Assembly: GCF_009930795.1 (NCBI RefSeq) | Contig: NZ_CP017146.1 | Span: 2,046,001 to 2,110,000, forward strand | DNA: 64,000 bases | Source: Marisediminicola antarctica | GTDB taxonomy: Bacteria; Actinomycetota; Actinomycetes; Actinomycetales; Microbacteriaceae | Direction: 5' to 3' | In this document: piece by piece, positions 41,453 through 50,728 of the stretch | Layout of the letters: every line of letters begins with the position of its first letter | Numbering within the stretch: the stretch's first letter is position 1 | Notes under the pieces: generated by a model | Databases searched by the model: none | The model's input: only the letters and a program-made list of their open reading frames with translations | What the model was told of the DNA's origin: nothing | Made by a program: the position numbers and the translations under genes

Positions 41453-44179
41453 TCAGCTCTCGCCGCCCGTATTGCCGGAAGTACCAGCGCTCACATCGTG
41501 CAGCCGGTACTTGTCGATCGCGGCCTGCGGCACCGACGGGTCGACCTTGCCCTGGGCCACGAGGGACTCCAGCGCCCGCACTGCGAGCGACGGCCCGTCG
41601 ATCTTGAAGAAGCGGCGGGCTGCCGCGCGCGTATCGGAGAAGCCGAACCCGTCGGCCCCGAGCGTCGCGAAGTCACCAGGAACGAACTGGCGGATCTGGT
41701 CGGGCACCGCGTGCATGAAGTCGGTGACCGCGACGAATGGTCCATCTGCTTCGGCGAGCTTGCCGGTCAGGTAGGGCACGCGCTTCTCCGCCTCGGGGTA
41801 GAGGAAGTTCTGCTCGAGCGCGTCGAGTCCCTCGCGGCGCAGTTCGGTCCATGAGGTGACCGACCAGACGTCGGCGGCGACGCCCCAGTCCTCCGCGAGC
41901 AGCTGCTGCGCTTCGAGCGCCCAGGGGATCGCGACGCCGGATGCCATGAGCTGCGCGCGAGGACCCTCGGCAGAGCCCGTCTTGAGCAGGTAGATGCCCT
42001 TGAGCAGACCGTCGACGTCAAGGTCCTCCGGTTCGGCAGGCTGCACGAGCGGCTCGTTGTAGACGGTCAGGTAGTACATGACGTTCGGGTCGATGTGCGT
42101 CTCCCCGTACATGCGCTCGAGGCCTGCCTGCACGATGTGGCCGATTTCGTAGCCGTAGGCCGGGTCGTAGGAGATCACGGCCGGGTTCGTCGACGCGAGA
42201 AGCAGCGAGTGGCCGTCGGCGTGCTGAAGGCCCTCGCCGGTGAGCGTGGTGCGACCGGCGGTCGCGCCGATGATGAAGCCGCGGGCCATCTGGTCGCCCG
42301 CCGCCCACATCGCGTCGCCGGTTCGTTGGAATCCGAACATCGAGTAGAAGACGTAGACGGGGATGAGCGCCTCGCCGTGCGTCGAGTAGGAGGTTCCGGC
42401 CGCGGTGAACGCGGCGAACGCGCCGGCCTCGTTGATGCCGACGTGCAGGATCTGACCCTGCGGGCTTTCCTTGTAGGCGAGCAGCTGAGCGCGGTCCACC
42501 GAGGTGTACTGCTGCCCCTTGGGGTTGTAGATCTTCGAGGTCGGGAAGTACGCGTCCATGCCGAAGGTGCGTGCCTCGTCGGGGATGATTGGCACAATCC
42601 GGTGCCCGAAGTCCTTCGACTTGAGCAGGTCCTTGAGCAGGCGGGCGAAGGCCATCGTCGTGGCGATTTCCTGCTTGCCGGAGCCGCGCTTGACGACGTC
42701 ATAGGTGGGGGTCTCGGGCAGGGCCACCTGGGTGAACCGCGAGCGCCGTTCCGGCACGTAGCCGCCGAGCGCCTGGCGGCGTTCGTGCATGTACTTGATC
42801 GCCTCGTCGTTGTCGCCGGGGTGGTAGTACGGCGGCATATACGGGTTCTCCTCGAGGGCAGCATCCGTAATCGGGATGCGCATCTCGTCACGGAACTTCT
42901 TGAGGTTGTCGAGCGTGAGCTTCTTCATCTGGTGGGTCGCGTTGCGGCCCTCGAACGACGGACCGAGGCCGTAACCCTTGACCGTCTTTGCGAGGATTAC
43001 CGTCGGCTGGCCCTTGTGCTCCTGGGCGGCCTTGAATGCGGCGTAGACCTTGCGGTAGTCGTGTCCGCCGCGCTTGAGGCCCCAGACCTCTTCGTCGGTG
43101 TAGTCCTTGACCAATTCGAGTGCGCGAGGGTCGCGGCCGAAGAAGTTCTCGCGCACGTAGGCGCCGCTCTCAGCCTTGTAGGTCTGGTAGTCGCCGTCGG
43201 GCGTGCGGTTCATGAGGTCGCGCAGCGCGCCCTCGGTGTCGCGGGAGAGGAGCTCGTCCCACTCGCGTCCCCAGACGACCTTGATGACGTTCCAGCCGGC
43301 ACCGCGGAAGAAGCTCTCGAGCTCCTGGATGATCTTGCCGTTGCCGCGCACCGGTCCGTCGAGGCGCTGAAGGTTGCAGTTGATGACGAAGTTGAGGTTG
43401 TCGAGTCCCTCGTTGGTCGCCCACTGCAGGGCTCCGCGGCTCTCGACCTCGTCCATCTCGCCGTCGCCGAGGAACGCCCAGACCTGCTGGTCGGACGCAT
43501 CCTTGATCCCACGGTTGGTGAGGTACTTGTTGGCCTGCGCCTGATAGATCGCGTTGATCGGGCCGAGGCCCATCGACACGGTCGGGAACTGCCAGAAGTC
43601 CTTCATGAGACGCGGATGCGGGTACGACGAGAGACCGCCGGCCGCGTGCGACTTCTCCTGACGGAACCCGTCGAGCTGCTCGGTGCTCAGTCGGCCCTCG
43701 AGGAAGGCGCGGGCGTACATGCCGGGGGAGGCGTGGCCCTGATAGAAGATCTGGTCGCCGCCGCCGGAGTGGTGCTGGCCGCGGAAGAAGTAGTTGTGGC
43801 CGACCTCGTAGAGCGAGGCAGAGGAGGCGTAGGTGGAGATGTGCCCGCCGACGCCGATTCCGGGGCGCTGGGCGCGGTGCACGGTGATCGCTGCGTTCCA
43901 GCGGATCCAGGCGCGGTACCGGCGCTCGACCGCCTCGTCACCCGGGAACTCGGGTTCGTTCTCCGGCGCGATGGTGTTCAGATAGTCGGTCGTGGGCACC
44001 ATCGGAACGCCGAGGTGCAGCTCCTTCGACCGCTTGAGCAGGGTGAGCATGATCTGGCGGCCCCGCTCGTGACCCTGCGCTTCGACGAGCGCGTCGAGGG
44101 ATTCCTGCCATTCGGCAGTCTCCTCGGGATCCTTGTCGATGTTGTTGACCGAATATGGATCCTGATCGTTGACCGTCAC
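41453..44179 (-). CDS. aceE: Pyruvate dehydrogenase E1 component
   Basis: 908 residues from the GTG at 44179 (T-V-N-D-Q-D-P-Y-S); the frame runs on to 44437 but that lead is low in complexity. This is the homodimeric E1 of actinobacteria. The thiamine diphosphate motif starts G-D-G-E-M-D-E and ends in N-C-N-L-Q-R-L-D-G. The segment W-E-F-P/H-T-x region gives the active-site His in [11 protein letters not shown]. It decarboxylates pyruvate and passes the acetyl group to E2, making acetyl-CoA. Its place upstream of mabR and the fab genes links acetyl-CoA supply to lipid synthesis. Confidence 0.95.
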   Translation of the reverse strand: MTVNDQDPYSVNNIDKDPEETAEWQESLDALVEAQGHERGRQIMLTLLKRSKELHLGVPMVPTTDYLNTIAPENEPEFPGDEAVERRYRAWIRWNAAITVHRAQRPGIGVGGHISTYASSASLYEVGHNYFFRGQHHSGGGDQIFYQGHASPGMYARAFLEGRLSTEQLDGFRQEKSHAAGGLSSYPHPRLMKDFWQFPTVSMGLGPINAIYQAQANKYLTNRGIKDASDQQVWAFLGDGEMDEVESRGALQWATNEGLDNLNFVINCNLQRLDGPVRGNGKIIQELESFFRGAGWNVIKVVWGREWDELLSRDTEGALRDLMNRTPDGDYQTYKAESGAYVRENFFGRDPRALELVKDYTDEEVWGLKRGGHDYRKVYAAFKAAQEHKGQPTVILAKTVKGYGLGPSFEGRNATHQMKKLTLDNLKKFRDEMRIPITDAALEENPYMPPYYHPGDNDEAIKYMHERRQALGGYVPERRSRFTQVALPETPTYDVVKRGSGKQEIATTMAFARLLKDLLKSKDFGHRIVPIIPDEARTFGMDAYFPTSKIYNPKGQQYTSVDRAQLLAYKESPQGQILHVGINEAGAFAAFTAAGTSYSTHGEALIPVYVFYSMFGFQRTGDAMWAAGDQMARGFIIGATAGRTTLTGEGLQHADGHSLLLASTNPAVISYDPAYGYEIGHIVQAGLERMYGETHIDPNVMYYLTVYNEPLVQPAEPEDLDVDGLLKGIYLLKTGSAEGPRAQLMASGVAIPWALEAQQLLAEDWGVAADVWSVTSWTELRREGLDALEQNFLYPEAEKRVPYLTGKLAEADGPFVAVTDFMHAVPDQIRQFVPGDFATLGADGFGFSDTRAAARRFFKIDGPSLAVRALESLVAQGKVDPSVPQAAIDKYRLHDVSAGTSGNTGGES

Positions 44180-44390
44180 CGTAGACCTCGCTCTTGTTCG
44201 CGGATTCCCCGTGGTTGCTGCTGTGGAGCCCCTCGCTGAGTTCCGGCTCGGGTTTCGAGGAGCGGCACGCGCGTTGGGCGGTACTGAGTCTAGTTGCACC
44301 CACTCGGTGGAACTTGACCCAGCGGACGCCGCGCGTAGGATTGCGAATCGTGCTCGCGGCTCGCAGTGCCCACGCGCGAAAGGACCGTTA

Positions 44391-44864
44391 ATGCCTCTAC
44401 AGGACTCGACGCTAGCTCCGGATTTCGAGCTGCCCAATCAGTTCGGCGAGCACATCCGCCTCTCCGATTTCCGCGGGCGCAAACCGGTCGCCCTCGTCTT
44501 CTTCCCTCTCGCCTTCTCGAGCACCTGCACACGCGAACTGTGCGAGCTGCGCGACAATCTCGCTCTCTTCGCCGACGGCGGTGTTGAGCTCATCGGCATC
44601 TCGGTGGACTCGAAAGCGACGCTGCGCGCCTACGCGGACCACGAGGGCTACGACTTCACCCTCCTTGCGGACTTCTGGCCGCACGGCGCCGTCGCCAAGG
44701 AGTACGGCGTCTTCCTCGAGGCTAGGGGATTCGCCAACCGTGCGACCTTCCTCATCGACACCGCTGGAGTCATTCGGTCGAGCTTCGTGTCAGCGCCTGG
44801 CGAGGCGCGCTCACTCGAGACCTACCGCGCAGCGCTTGCGGCTCTCGCGCCCGCTGTGCGCTGA
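44391..44864 (+). CDS. Peroxiredoxin of the AhpE/Bcp type
   Basis: 157 residues from the ATG at 44391, after AAAGGA; the upstream part of the frame overlaps aceE's leader. Thioredoxin fold with the peroxidatic Cys in [13 protein letters not shown], and a second Cys four residues later. It resembles mycobacterial AhpE, a one- or two-Cys peroxidase that removes organic peroxides. It is divergent from aceE with about 210 bases between. Confidence 0.9.
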   Translation: MPLQDSTLAPDFELPNQFGEHIRLSDFRGRKPVALVFFPLAFSSTCTRELCELRDNLALFADGGVELIGISVDSKATLRAYADHEGYDFTLLADFWPHGAVAKEYGVFLEARGFANRATFLIDTAGVIRSSFVSAPGEARSLETYRAALAALAPAVR

Positions 44865-45097
44865 CCCTCGGCCCACCCCGCTGGCCGGCAACTCAGGCGA
44901 AACCGGGCTGCCACGGCGGCCCGCCAACAGGCTCGTCCTGCACGAATCGGAAGTCCGTGGCCGGTGAGCGCGATCGCCCCGGCAATCGTGATGAGCACGG
45001 GCCACCGATGCCCGGGCCGAAAGGTAGCTGGGGCGGCAGCGCTCATGTTCGTGACTGTATTCCTGTAGCATTGCCGGGCGTTGTCCCGCGGGACGAC

Positions 45098-45170
45098 GGG
45101 CCTTTAGCTCAGTTGGTAGAGCGCCACGTTTACACCGTGGATGTCATCGGTTCGAGCCCGGTAGGGCCCA
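45098..45170 (+). tRNA. tRNA-Val (anticodon TAC)
   Basis: 73 bases fold as a cloverleaf: acceptor GGGCCTT with AGGGCCC, D arm AGCTCAGTTGGTAGAGC, anticodon stem CCACG/CGTGG around a loop with TAC, and T arm with GGTTCGAGCCC. Discriminator A; CCA is not encoded. A possible -10 box TAGCAT lies 27 bases upstream. Confidence 0.95.
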
Positions 45171-45650
45171 CCTCTCAAACACCCGGTCAATGTCCCGTAA
45201 TGGCCGAAGTCGCGCTCCGCCGGGGGGTGGTAGGTCCGGAGATGACCGAATCGAAAGCGGAAGCCACGAGTACCACGGCCAATTTTCACGTTACGGCAGA
45301 GTTTCCGAGCATCCCGTTGAAGTAAAGAATGGCCAGAACTACGAAGATGACGATCGTAACCAAGCCGACTACCCATATCATCGACGTCTCTCCAAGCTAG
45401 GGATAGAGGTACTTCATTCCAGCCAGATGGCCGGGACCCAGCATTCGTTGACTGGTCTGGCACGAGGGACGAAACCTGCGATAGCTGGCCGAAAACGGCG
45501 TCTGGTCCCCGCCCGATCATCAAATTCCGGTAAAGCTACTCCTCGCGGGACTGCTGATCAAGATGGGTCCGGCTGACGCGGACATACTCAGGCGAGGTGG
45601 AGCAGTGCATCGATTATCGGGGTCGTGGTTGTTTTTGAGAGGCTGTTGTC
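45171..45650. other. Gene-poor stretch after tRNA-Val
   Basis: Except for the small gene at 45286-45381 no coding region is seen. The longer open frame on the minus strand across 45104-45523 runs over the tRNA gene and is not believed. Confidence 0.5.
45286..45381 (-). CDS. 31-residue single-span membrane peptide
   Basis: The minus-strand ATG at 45381 opens 31 codons: a hydrophobic core V-V-G-L-V-T-I-V-I-F-V-V-L-A-I-L-Y-F and a short polar end N-G-M-L-G-N-S-A-V-T. A GGAGAGA Shine-Dalgarno lies 6 bases upstream. Translation, membrane profile and ribosome site fit a real small membrane protein. Function unknown; it stands alone between tRNA-Val and the oxidoreductase gene. Confidence 0.6.
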   Translation of the reverse strand: MIWVVGLVTIVIFVVLAILYFNGMLGNSAVT

Positions 45651-46775
45651 ATGAGCCAACAGCGCAGCATCCCAGCCCCCCGCGCGAACGCGGCTAGCAT
45701 GAGCGCCATGGTCACCACGGGTGTTGGTGACTTCGATCGGCTAGTTCTGAGCTCAGTCCCCAAGCCAACTGCCGGACCTGGCGAAGTTCTTGTTCAGGTA
45801 CTCGCGGCAGGGGTGAACAACACAGACATCAATACGCGACTCGGCTGGTACTCCGCGGCGGTGTCGACCGCCACGAACGACTCGTCAGCGGAGATCGAGG
45901 ATCTCGACGCAGATCGCAGCGATGGTGGCTGGAACGGGGCAACGCCCTTTCCTCTGATTCAGGGTGCAGACTGCTGTGGCCGTGTCATCGCTGTTGGTGA
46001 GGGGGTCGACCAAACCATTGTGGGCGCCCGCGTACTCATTCGCCCGTGTATGCCTCTGAACCCGGGGGATTCCTCTGCAACAGAGTGGCTCGGGTCAGAT
46101 CGAGATGGCGCCTTTGCGCAATTCACGGTGGTCCGGTCCCGCGATGTGTTCCCAGTCCAGAGCACGTGGAGCGATGCCGAGCTTGCAACAATTCCGTGTG
46201 CGTATGGAACCGCGGAAAACATGGTGAGCCGTGCCGGCATCACCGCGGGCACACGTGTGCTCGTCCCCGGGGCGTCCGGGGGTGTTGGATCGGCCGTCGT
46301 GCAGCTTGCGAAGCGACGTGGCGCGTACGTCATTGGGATCGCAAGCAGCGCCAAACGCGAGCGTGTGATCGAAATCGGTGCCGATGAGGTCCTGGAGCGG
46401 GGACAGGACCCTGTTGCGCAAATTGGCACCGGGAGCATCGACGTCGTGATCGACAACGTCGGAGGCAACGGGTTTGGCAGCATGCTCGCCCTGCTGCGCC
46501 ACGGAGGAACGTATGTGACCTCGGGTGCCATCGCCGGCCCCATCGTTCAACTCGATCTGCGCACGCTCTACCTAGGAGATCTGCGGCTCATGGGATGCAC
46601 CGCATGGGACGAGCACGTGTTTGCGGACGTCGTATCCTACGTTGAACGCGGCGAGATCCGTCCGCTACTTGAGCGCACCTACCCGCTGAGCGAGATTGCC
46701 GCCGCGCAACGGGACTTCCTTGAAAAGCGTCACGTGGGAAACGTGGTGCTGCTTCCTCCAACGCCGGGCCCGTGA
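45651..46775 (+). CDS. Zinc-free alcohol dehydrogenase/quinone oxidoreductase family protein
   Basis: 374 residues of the medium-chain dehydrogenase superfamily. The NAD(P) motif is G-A-S-G-G-V-G-S-A-V-V; G-V-N-N-T-D-I-N-T-R-L-G and A-D-C-C-G-R-V-I-A-V-G lie in the catalytic half. The four-Cys structural zinc loop is missing, so it is nearer the QOR group. It has a longer insertion (about residues 65-95) before the G-A-D motif than most. GAGAGG 11 bases before the ATG. Substrate unknown. Confidence 0.8.
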   Translation: MSQQRSIPAPRANAASMSAMVTTGVGDFDRLVLSSVPKPTAGPGEVLVQVLAAGVNNTDINTRLGWYSAAVSTATNDSSAEIEDLDADRSDGGWNGATPFPLIQGADCCGRVIAVGEGVDQTIVGARVLIRPCMPLNPGDSSATEWLGSDRDGAFAQFTVVRSRDVFPVQSTWSDAELATIPCAYGTAENMVSRAGITAGTRVLVPGASGGVGSAVVQLAKRRGAYVIGIASSAKRERVIEIGADEVLERGQDPVAQIGTGSIDVVIDNVGGNGFGSMLALLRHGGTYVTSGAIAGPIVQLDLRTLYLGDLRLMGCTAWDEHVFADVVSYVERGEIRPLLERTYPLSEIAAAQRDFLEKRHVGNVVLLPPTPGP

Positions 46776-46790
46776 TGAACGACGGATCAT

Positions 46791-46803
46791 CCCCCCCCCC
46801 CCC
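46791..46803. repeat. Homopolymer of 13 C
   Basis: Thirteen consecutive C between the oxidoreductase stop (46775) and the start of the next gene (46849). Such tracts slip easily; this may be a true variable tract or an assembly inaccuracy. Confidence 0.9.
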
Positions 46804-46848
46804 GAGTGATTATCCCGGTGCAGCCGAATCACGTGGACGGCCACGAAG

Positions 46849-47235
46849 GTGAACACCATCGTCGTCGCGGTCGTCGTTGCATTCCCTATTGCAGCGGCTG
46901 TCTCGCGTGCCGTGGACACGCCGACGGGCTTCCTGACCGCGTCAGTGTTGGTCGCGGCGGTTGTGATATTCGCAGCCCGCACCTTTCACGGTCGACAGGA
47001 GCCGATCGCGCCACCGCGACCCTGGTGGAAGATGACCGCCCGTCCTCCAGAGGGGTTCTTACTTGCCACTCTCTTTGGCGCTCAGGCACTGTCCGTCACT
47101 ATCACCAGGCTGGACGGAGTCTCGCTCGCACCCACGATGTTGCCGGTGTCGGTCCAGCTGCTGATTTCCGCTAATTATCGGAACGCGTCTCTTTGCATGA
47201 AATCTAAAGATCGGGCCTATCGGTCGTCCGAATAA
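46849..47235 (+). CDS. Small membrane protein, possible
   Basis: 128 residues with a GTG start. Hydrophobic spans at about 3-20, 30-45 and 68-85, with W-W-K-M-T-A-R-P-P-E-G between. The C-terminal 40 residues look less protein-like and the end overlaps the convergent gene by 19 bases, so the true 3' end may have been altered. No family recognised. The poly-C tract lies 45 bases upstream and could affect expression. Confidence 0.45.
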   Translation: MNTIVVAVVVAFPIAAAVSRAVDTPTGFLTASVLVAAVVIFAARTFHGRQEPIAPPRPWWKMTARPPEGFLLATLFGAQALSVTITRLDGVSLAPTMLPVSVQLLISANYRNASLCMKSKDRAYRSSE

Positions 47236-47618
47236 AGTTCGGCGATCGCCCGCTCGAGCACCGGTGGGTGATGGCGGGGGTGGTTGTCCTCCGGCCAGTC
47301 GGCAGCGACGGCACCGCCCATCGCCGACCAGAACTGGTTGTCGGTGACCGCCTTCGGTCGGCGCACAAACCAGCGGAAGTACCGCGGAGGCGCGGTCACC
47401 CCAGCGTCAGCCAGATATCCGTCGATGTCGTCGCAGACGCTTTCCCGGTCCGCGTTGCTCGCCCAGCCCGGCCGAGGCACCGATGTCACCGGAGCGCGGC
47501 CGAGTGTGCCGACCGGCGCCTGGTGGGCGATGAGCAGACCCCACCCGTTTTCGGTCATCTCGATCCAGCCGTCCCCACCCACGCACTCCACCGCGGCATC
47601 CCACTTTGTGTCGTTCAT
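47217..47618 (-). CDS. Hypothetical protein
   Basis: 133 residues from the ATG at 47618; an upstream part of the frame (to 47705) has no ribosome site and is Arg/Gly-rich. No signal peptide or membrane span. Contains G-D-G-W-I-E-M-T-E-N-G-W-G-L-L-I-A-H and R-Y-F-R-W-F-V-R-R-P-K. Not recognised. Confidence 0.6.
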   Translation of the reverse strand: MNDTKWDAAVECVGGDGWIEMTENGWGLLIAHQAPVGTLGRAPVTSVPRPGWASNADRESVCDDIDGYLADAGVTAPPRYFRWFVRRPKAVTDNQFWSAMGGAVAADWPEDNHPRHHPPVLERAIAELYSDDR

Positions 47619-47708
47619 GTCCTTAATCCTCCCGGCGACCCCACGCGAGAGCCTCCGAGGCCCTGCGCCGCGGCGACCCTTTCCAGGCATGATCGCTGCA
47701 CGCACGAT

Positions 47709-48314
47709 CTAGTGCTCGGCGGCCCGAGGCGCTGATTCGGGGCGCACCGAGCGGTTCGTGAGGAACGGAAGGAACAGACCCGCGACAAGTGCGCCGACTC
47801 CGCCCCAGAACAGGTCGCCGACCGTATCGTTGTAACCAACGAGAATCCCCTCGTCGATATAGGTGTGACCGATCCATTCCCAGATCTCCCAGGTCACGCC
47901 GAGGGACAGGCCGAGTGCGGTGGTCATCACGGCCGCCGACAGCATCGGCCGGGGGAGCGTCGCGGCGTCAGCGATCACCCCGAGGCGCACGAGCGAGATG
48001 TAGACCACCGCAGCCCAGAGCCCGTTGGTGAGCAAGTGCATCGGCACATCCCACCACCTGGTAGTGATGTAGATCTGCAGCACGCTGCTCCACACGGCGA
48101 CGAGCACCCCGATGCCGAACGCGATGTCGAAGCTGGCCCGCACGCGCAGAAGGCGGGGGAGGAACATTCCCGCAGTCACACCCGCGAGGCTCGCCCCCGA
48201 AGCCGGTCCCCAGCCGATTCCCGCGACCACGATGCAGACCGCGGCCAGCACTCGCAGCCCGTCCGCCGTCCTCTCGGCCGATCCTCGGGCAGGCGGCAGC
48301 AGGGTGCGGATCAT
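47709..48314 (-). CDS. YjdF-like (DUF2238-type) membrane protein, second copy
   Basis: 201 residues with five or six membrane helices and the same landmarks as the protein at 4160: W-W-D-V-P-M-H-L, W-E-I-W-E-W-I-G-H, G-Y-N-D-T-V-G-D-L. Its start overlaps the stop of the EEP phosphatase gene (ATGA), so the two are co-translated. The pairing suggests a membrane task linked to phosphodiester or phospholipid hydrolysis; inferred. Confidence 0.8.
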   Translation of the reverse strand: MIRTLLPPARGSAERTADGLRVLAAVCIVVAGIGWGPASGASLAGVTAGMFLPRLLRVRASFDIAFGIGVLVAVWSSVLQIYITTRWWDVPMHLLTNGLWAAVVYISLVRLGVIADAATLPRPMLSAAVMTTALGLSLGVTWEIWEWIGHTYIDEGILVGYNDTVGDLFWGGVGALVAGLFLPFLTNRSVRPESAPRAAEH

Positions 48315-49195
48315 GTAGCAGCACCTGCCTGCTCTGGCGCGCCCGCGAGAGCCTCGCCGTAGCGCAGCACCGACTGCACCGGTTCGTGGTCGGATGCCGC
48401 CCTCCCCGCGAAACGTGCGGCGTTGATGCCTGTGCTCACGACGTCGACCCCGTGCCCGACCAGGATGAAATCGATGCGTTTACCCCCTGGACGCCGGCGG
48501 CGGTGGCGGAAAGTCGAGTAGGTGGCCCACTGCGGCGTCACGCGCGTGTCCGCCGCATCCCACGCGTCACGAAGCGTTCCCTCCTCCGTGAGCCAGCGGT
48601 AGGCCGCCGAGCCGACCCCGGCATTGAAGTCGCCGGTCACGACGATCGCGGCGTCGGGTTCCGCGGCCCGGGCCGCCTGGACGAGGTGCAGCATGAACTT
48701 TGCCGACTCAGTTCTCGAGCGCCAGGAGAGGTGGTCGAAGTGGGTGTTGAACACGCGCAGGCGCGCCCCCGTGGCCAGATCGATGAAGTCCACCGAGACG
48801 ACGACCCGATGCGCAAGGTTGCCCCACGACCTCGACCCAGGCTCGTCAGGCGTCGACGAGAGCGCCCACTGCTTCCAGCCGGTCACCTCCAGCCTCCGCG
48901 AGTCGTAGAAGACGGCGCACCGCTCGTCCTCTCCGGACGAATTGCGGCCGGTGCCAACCCACAGGTAGTCGGGGCCGAGCGCATCCGCGACGAAAGCGAC
49001 CTGGTCGGCCAGGGCCTCCTGCACGCCGAGGAGGGTCGGCTGCTCGGCTGCGAGAAGACGGCGGACAAGTCCACTGCGTGCGGTCGAGCGGTCTGAACCC
49101 CATGGCCGGTGGTGGGGGAAGCGGCGGCGGATGTTGTAGGTCATGACGTGAAGGTCCGGCGTGGCTACCGGACCGATCAACGCGTCATGGGGCAT
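48311..49195 (-). CDS. Endonuclease/exonuclease/phosphatase family protein
   Basis: 294 residues. EEP superfamily marks: T-Y-N-I-R near residue 19, Q-E-A-L near 61, H-F-D-H-L-S-W-R, G-D-F-N-A-G with the Asp-Asn pair, and S-D-H-E-P-V near the C-terminus. No signal peptide, so cytoplasmic. Members cleave phosphodiesters in nucleic acids, lipids or inositol phosphates; this one resembles uncharacterised bacterial forms. First gene of the pair with the YjdF-like protein. Confidence 0.85.
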   Translation of the reverse strand: MPHDALIGPVATPDLHVMTYNIRRRFPHHRPWGSDRSTARSGLVRRLLAAEQPTLLGVQEALADQVAFVADALGPDYLWVGTGRNSSGEDERCAVFYDSRRLEVTGWKQWALSSTPDEPGSRSWGNLAHRVVVSVDFIDLATGARLRVFNTHFDHLSWRSRTESAKFMLHLVQAARAAEPDAAIVVTGDFNAGVGSAAYRWLTEEGTLRDAWDAADTRVTPQWATYSTFRHRRRRPGGKRIDFILVGHGVDVVSTGINAARFAGRAASDHEPVQSVLRYGEALAGAPEQAGAAT

Positions 49196-49273
49196 CCCTC
49201 AACCGTACGCTCGCCAGGTGGTACTCGTCAGGGGTGGCGCCGGGCCACCACAATCCCATTGGCACCCGCGCAA

Positions 49274-50728
49274 TCAGCCGCGCAGGCTCCGAAGCAGCTT
49301 CGCGCTCGCGGTCATCGCCCCGCCGAGCACCGCGGGGATTCCGCCGCCGGGGTGTACGGATGCCCCGACGCGCCACAGCCACGGGCGTCGAGGGTCCCGA
49401 TAGGCCGGTGTGTGGAAGGGGCCGCTCTGCCAGAGCGGGCGGGTCGCGCCATAGAGCGCCCCGCCGGTCGCACCCCAGCCCGCGAAATACTCGGGGTCGA
49501 GAATCTCGTACTGGCCGAGCAACTCGGTGATGGGCTGGTCGAGTCCGATGACTTCGCTGATGCGCCCGATCTCCCGTCGCACGAAGGTGTCGTCGAGACA
49601 GTACCGGCGCCCGTCGGCGGGCGCGGTCAGCAGCAACGCGACGGTGGCCTTCTCGTTGGGGTAGATCTCGCCCGGCCGGTAGTAGTTCACAAAGGCCATC
49701 GTCTGCTCGGGCGGGAGCCCCGCGGCGAGGCTGCGGTGCAGGGCGGCCGGGTCGTCCGGAATGACCACGGAGTGGGTCGCCGTGCCGTTCGGCAGGAGCT
49801 GGTCGAGCACGCCGTAGATGGCGACGCCCGAGCAGGTGAGACCGCGCTCCCGGGGCGGCCCACTGCCCAGCAACCCGGCGAGTGCCCCCGGGTCGAGGGC
49901 GCTGACCACCAGATCGGCCCGGTACTCCGCCGCGCCCGTGCGCACCCGCGACTTCTCCACCGACACGACACTCTGCCCGGTGTGCACTTTCGCGCCAGCC
50001 TGGAGCGCGAGGCGGTGGAGGGCGAGCGGCAGCTCGTAGACCCCACCCTCGGGAACCCACACGCCGTCCCTGGCCATCACGGCGGGCATGCTCGCGTAAA
50101 GCGCGAGGCTGCCGGTGGGCGGCACCCCCGCGTTCAGTGTGTGAATGGCGATCACCTCGCGCAAACCCTCGGGCATCCAGGTCAGGGCGTCCAGGAAGCG
50201 CTTGGTCGTGAGTCGGGTGCCATACAGACGTGCAAGGGCACCCACCGCGGGAAGCGCCTTCGGGTCGATCGGATCGGCGGTGAGCAGGGAGGTGATCTGG
50301 GGTCCGAGGCCGCCGTGCTCACGATCAAAGCGCTCCCACGCCGCCCGCCACGGGTGCCCCTCCTCGACGGGCAGTGTGACCGTCTGCCCACCGTAGAAGT
50401 AGCGCCCCACCTCGGGCAGACGCCGCAGCTGCAGCCGGCCCCGCGACGAGTCACCCCCGGCAGCGTCCGTGCGGCTCGGCGCACCGCTCGCGCCGAGCGC
50501 GTCGTAGCGGCGCAGTAGTTCATCCCACACCGCCGGGAATGTGACGAGGGAGGGGCCAGTGTCGATTCGCTGGCCGCCGATCTCGATCCGTCGGCTCTTG
50601 CCGCCGACCCAGTCGTTGCCCTCGAGCACCGTCACATCGTGCCCGGCCCTCGCCAGCAGCGCGGCTGCCGTGAGACCGCCGATGCCTGCCCCGAGCACGA
50701 CGATCCGCCGTTGGGTCGCCGCGGTCAC
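49274..50728 (-). CDS. Phytoene-desaturase-like FAD oxidoreductase
   Basis: 484 residues from the GTG at 50728, which overlaps the stop of the UbiA gene (GTGA). The N-terminal FAD motif is V-V-L-G-A-G-I-G-G-L-T-A-A-A-L-L; then G-G-K-S-R-R and G-P-S-L-V-T-F as in CrtI-type desaturases. The C-terminal motif V-H-P-G-G-G-I-P-A-V-L-G-G-A is the family signature. Coupled to a prenyltransferase, it probably desaturates or isomerises a carotenoid or similar isoprenoid, as CrtD-like enzymes do in C50 carotenoid pathways. No phytoene synthase is nearby. Confidence 0.8.
   Translation of the reverse strand: MTAATQRRIVVLGAGIGGLTAAALLARAGHDVTVLEGNDWVGGKSRRIEIGGQRIDTGPSLVTFPAVWDELLRRYDALGASGAPSRTDAAGGDSSRGRLQLRRLPEVGRYFYGGQTVTLPVEEGHPWRAAWERFDREHGGLGPQITSLLTADPIDPKALPAVGALARLYGTRLTTKRFLDALTWMPEGLREVIAIHTLNAGVPPTGSLALYASMPAVMARDGVWVPEGGVYELPLALHRLALQAGAKVHTGQSVVSVEKSRVRTGAAEYRADLVVSALDPGALAGLLGSGPPRERGLTCSGVAIYGVLDQLLPNGTATHSVVIPDDPAALHRSLAAGLPPEQTMAFVNYYRPGEIYPNEKATVALLLTAPADGRRYCLDDTFVRREIGRISEVIGLDQPITELLGQYEILDPEYFAGWGATGGALYGATRPLWQSGPFHTPAYRDPRRPWLWRVGASVHPGGGIPAVLGGAMTASAKLLRSLRG

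Noticed and set aside
42095-44239. 714-codon open frame on the + strand
   Set aside because: Antisense to aceE; composition (Val/Leu/Arg/Glu) and lack of motifs show it is a shadow.
44180-44437. N-terminal extension of aceE to 44437
   Set aside because: The extra 86 residues are low in complexity, lack a ribosome site and would overlap the divergent peroxiredoxin promoter; the GTG at 44179 gives the conserved AceE start.
45104-45523. 139-codon minus-strand frame over tRNA-Val
   Set aside because: It reads antisense through the tRNA gene and through the well-supported small membrane peptide in another frame.
45171-47217. Genomic island inserted at tRNA-Val
   Set aside because: No integrase and no repeat of the tRNA 3' end was found downstream within the region.
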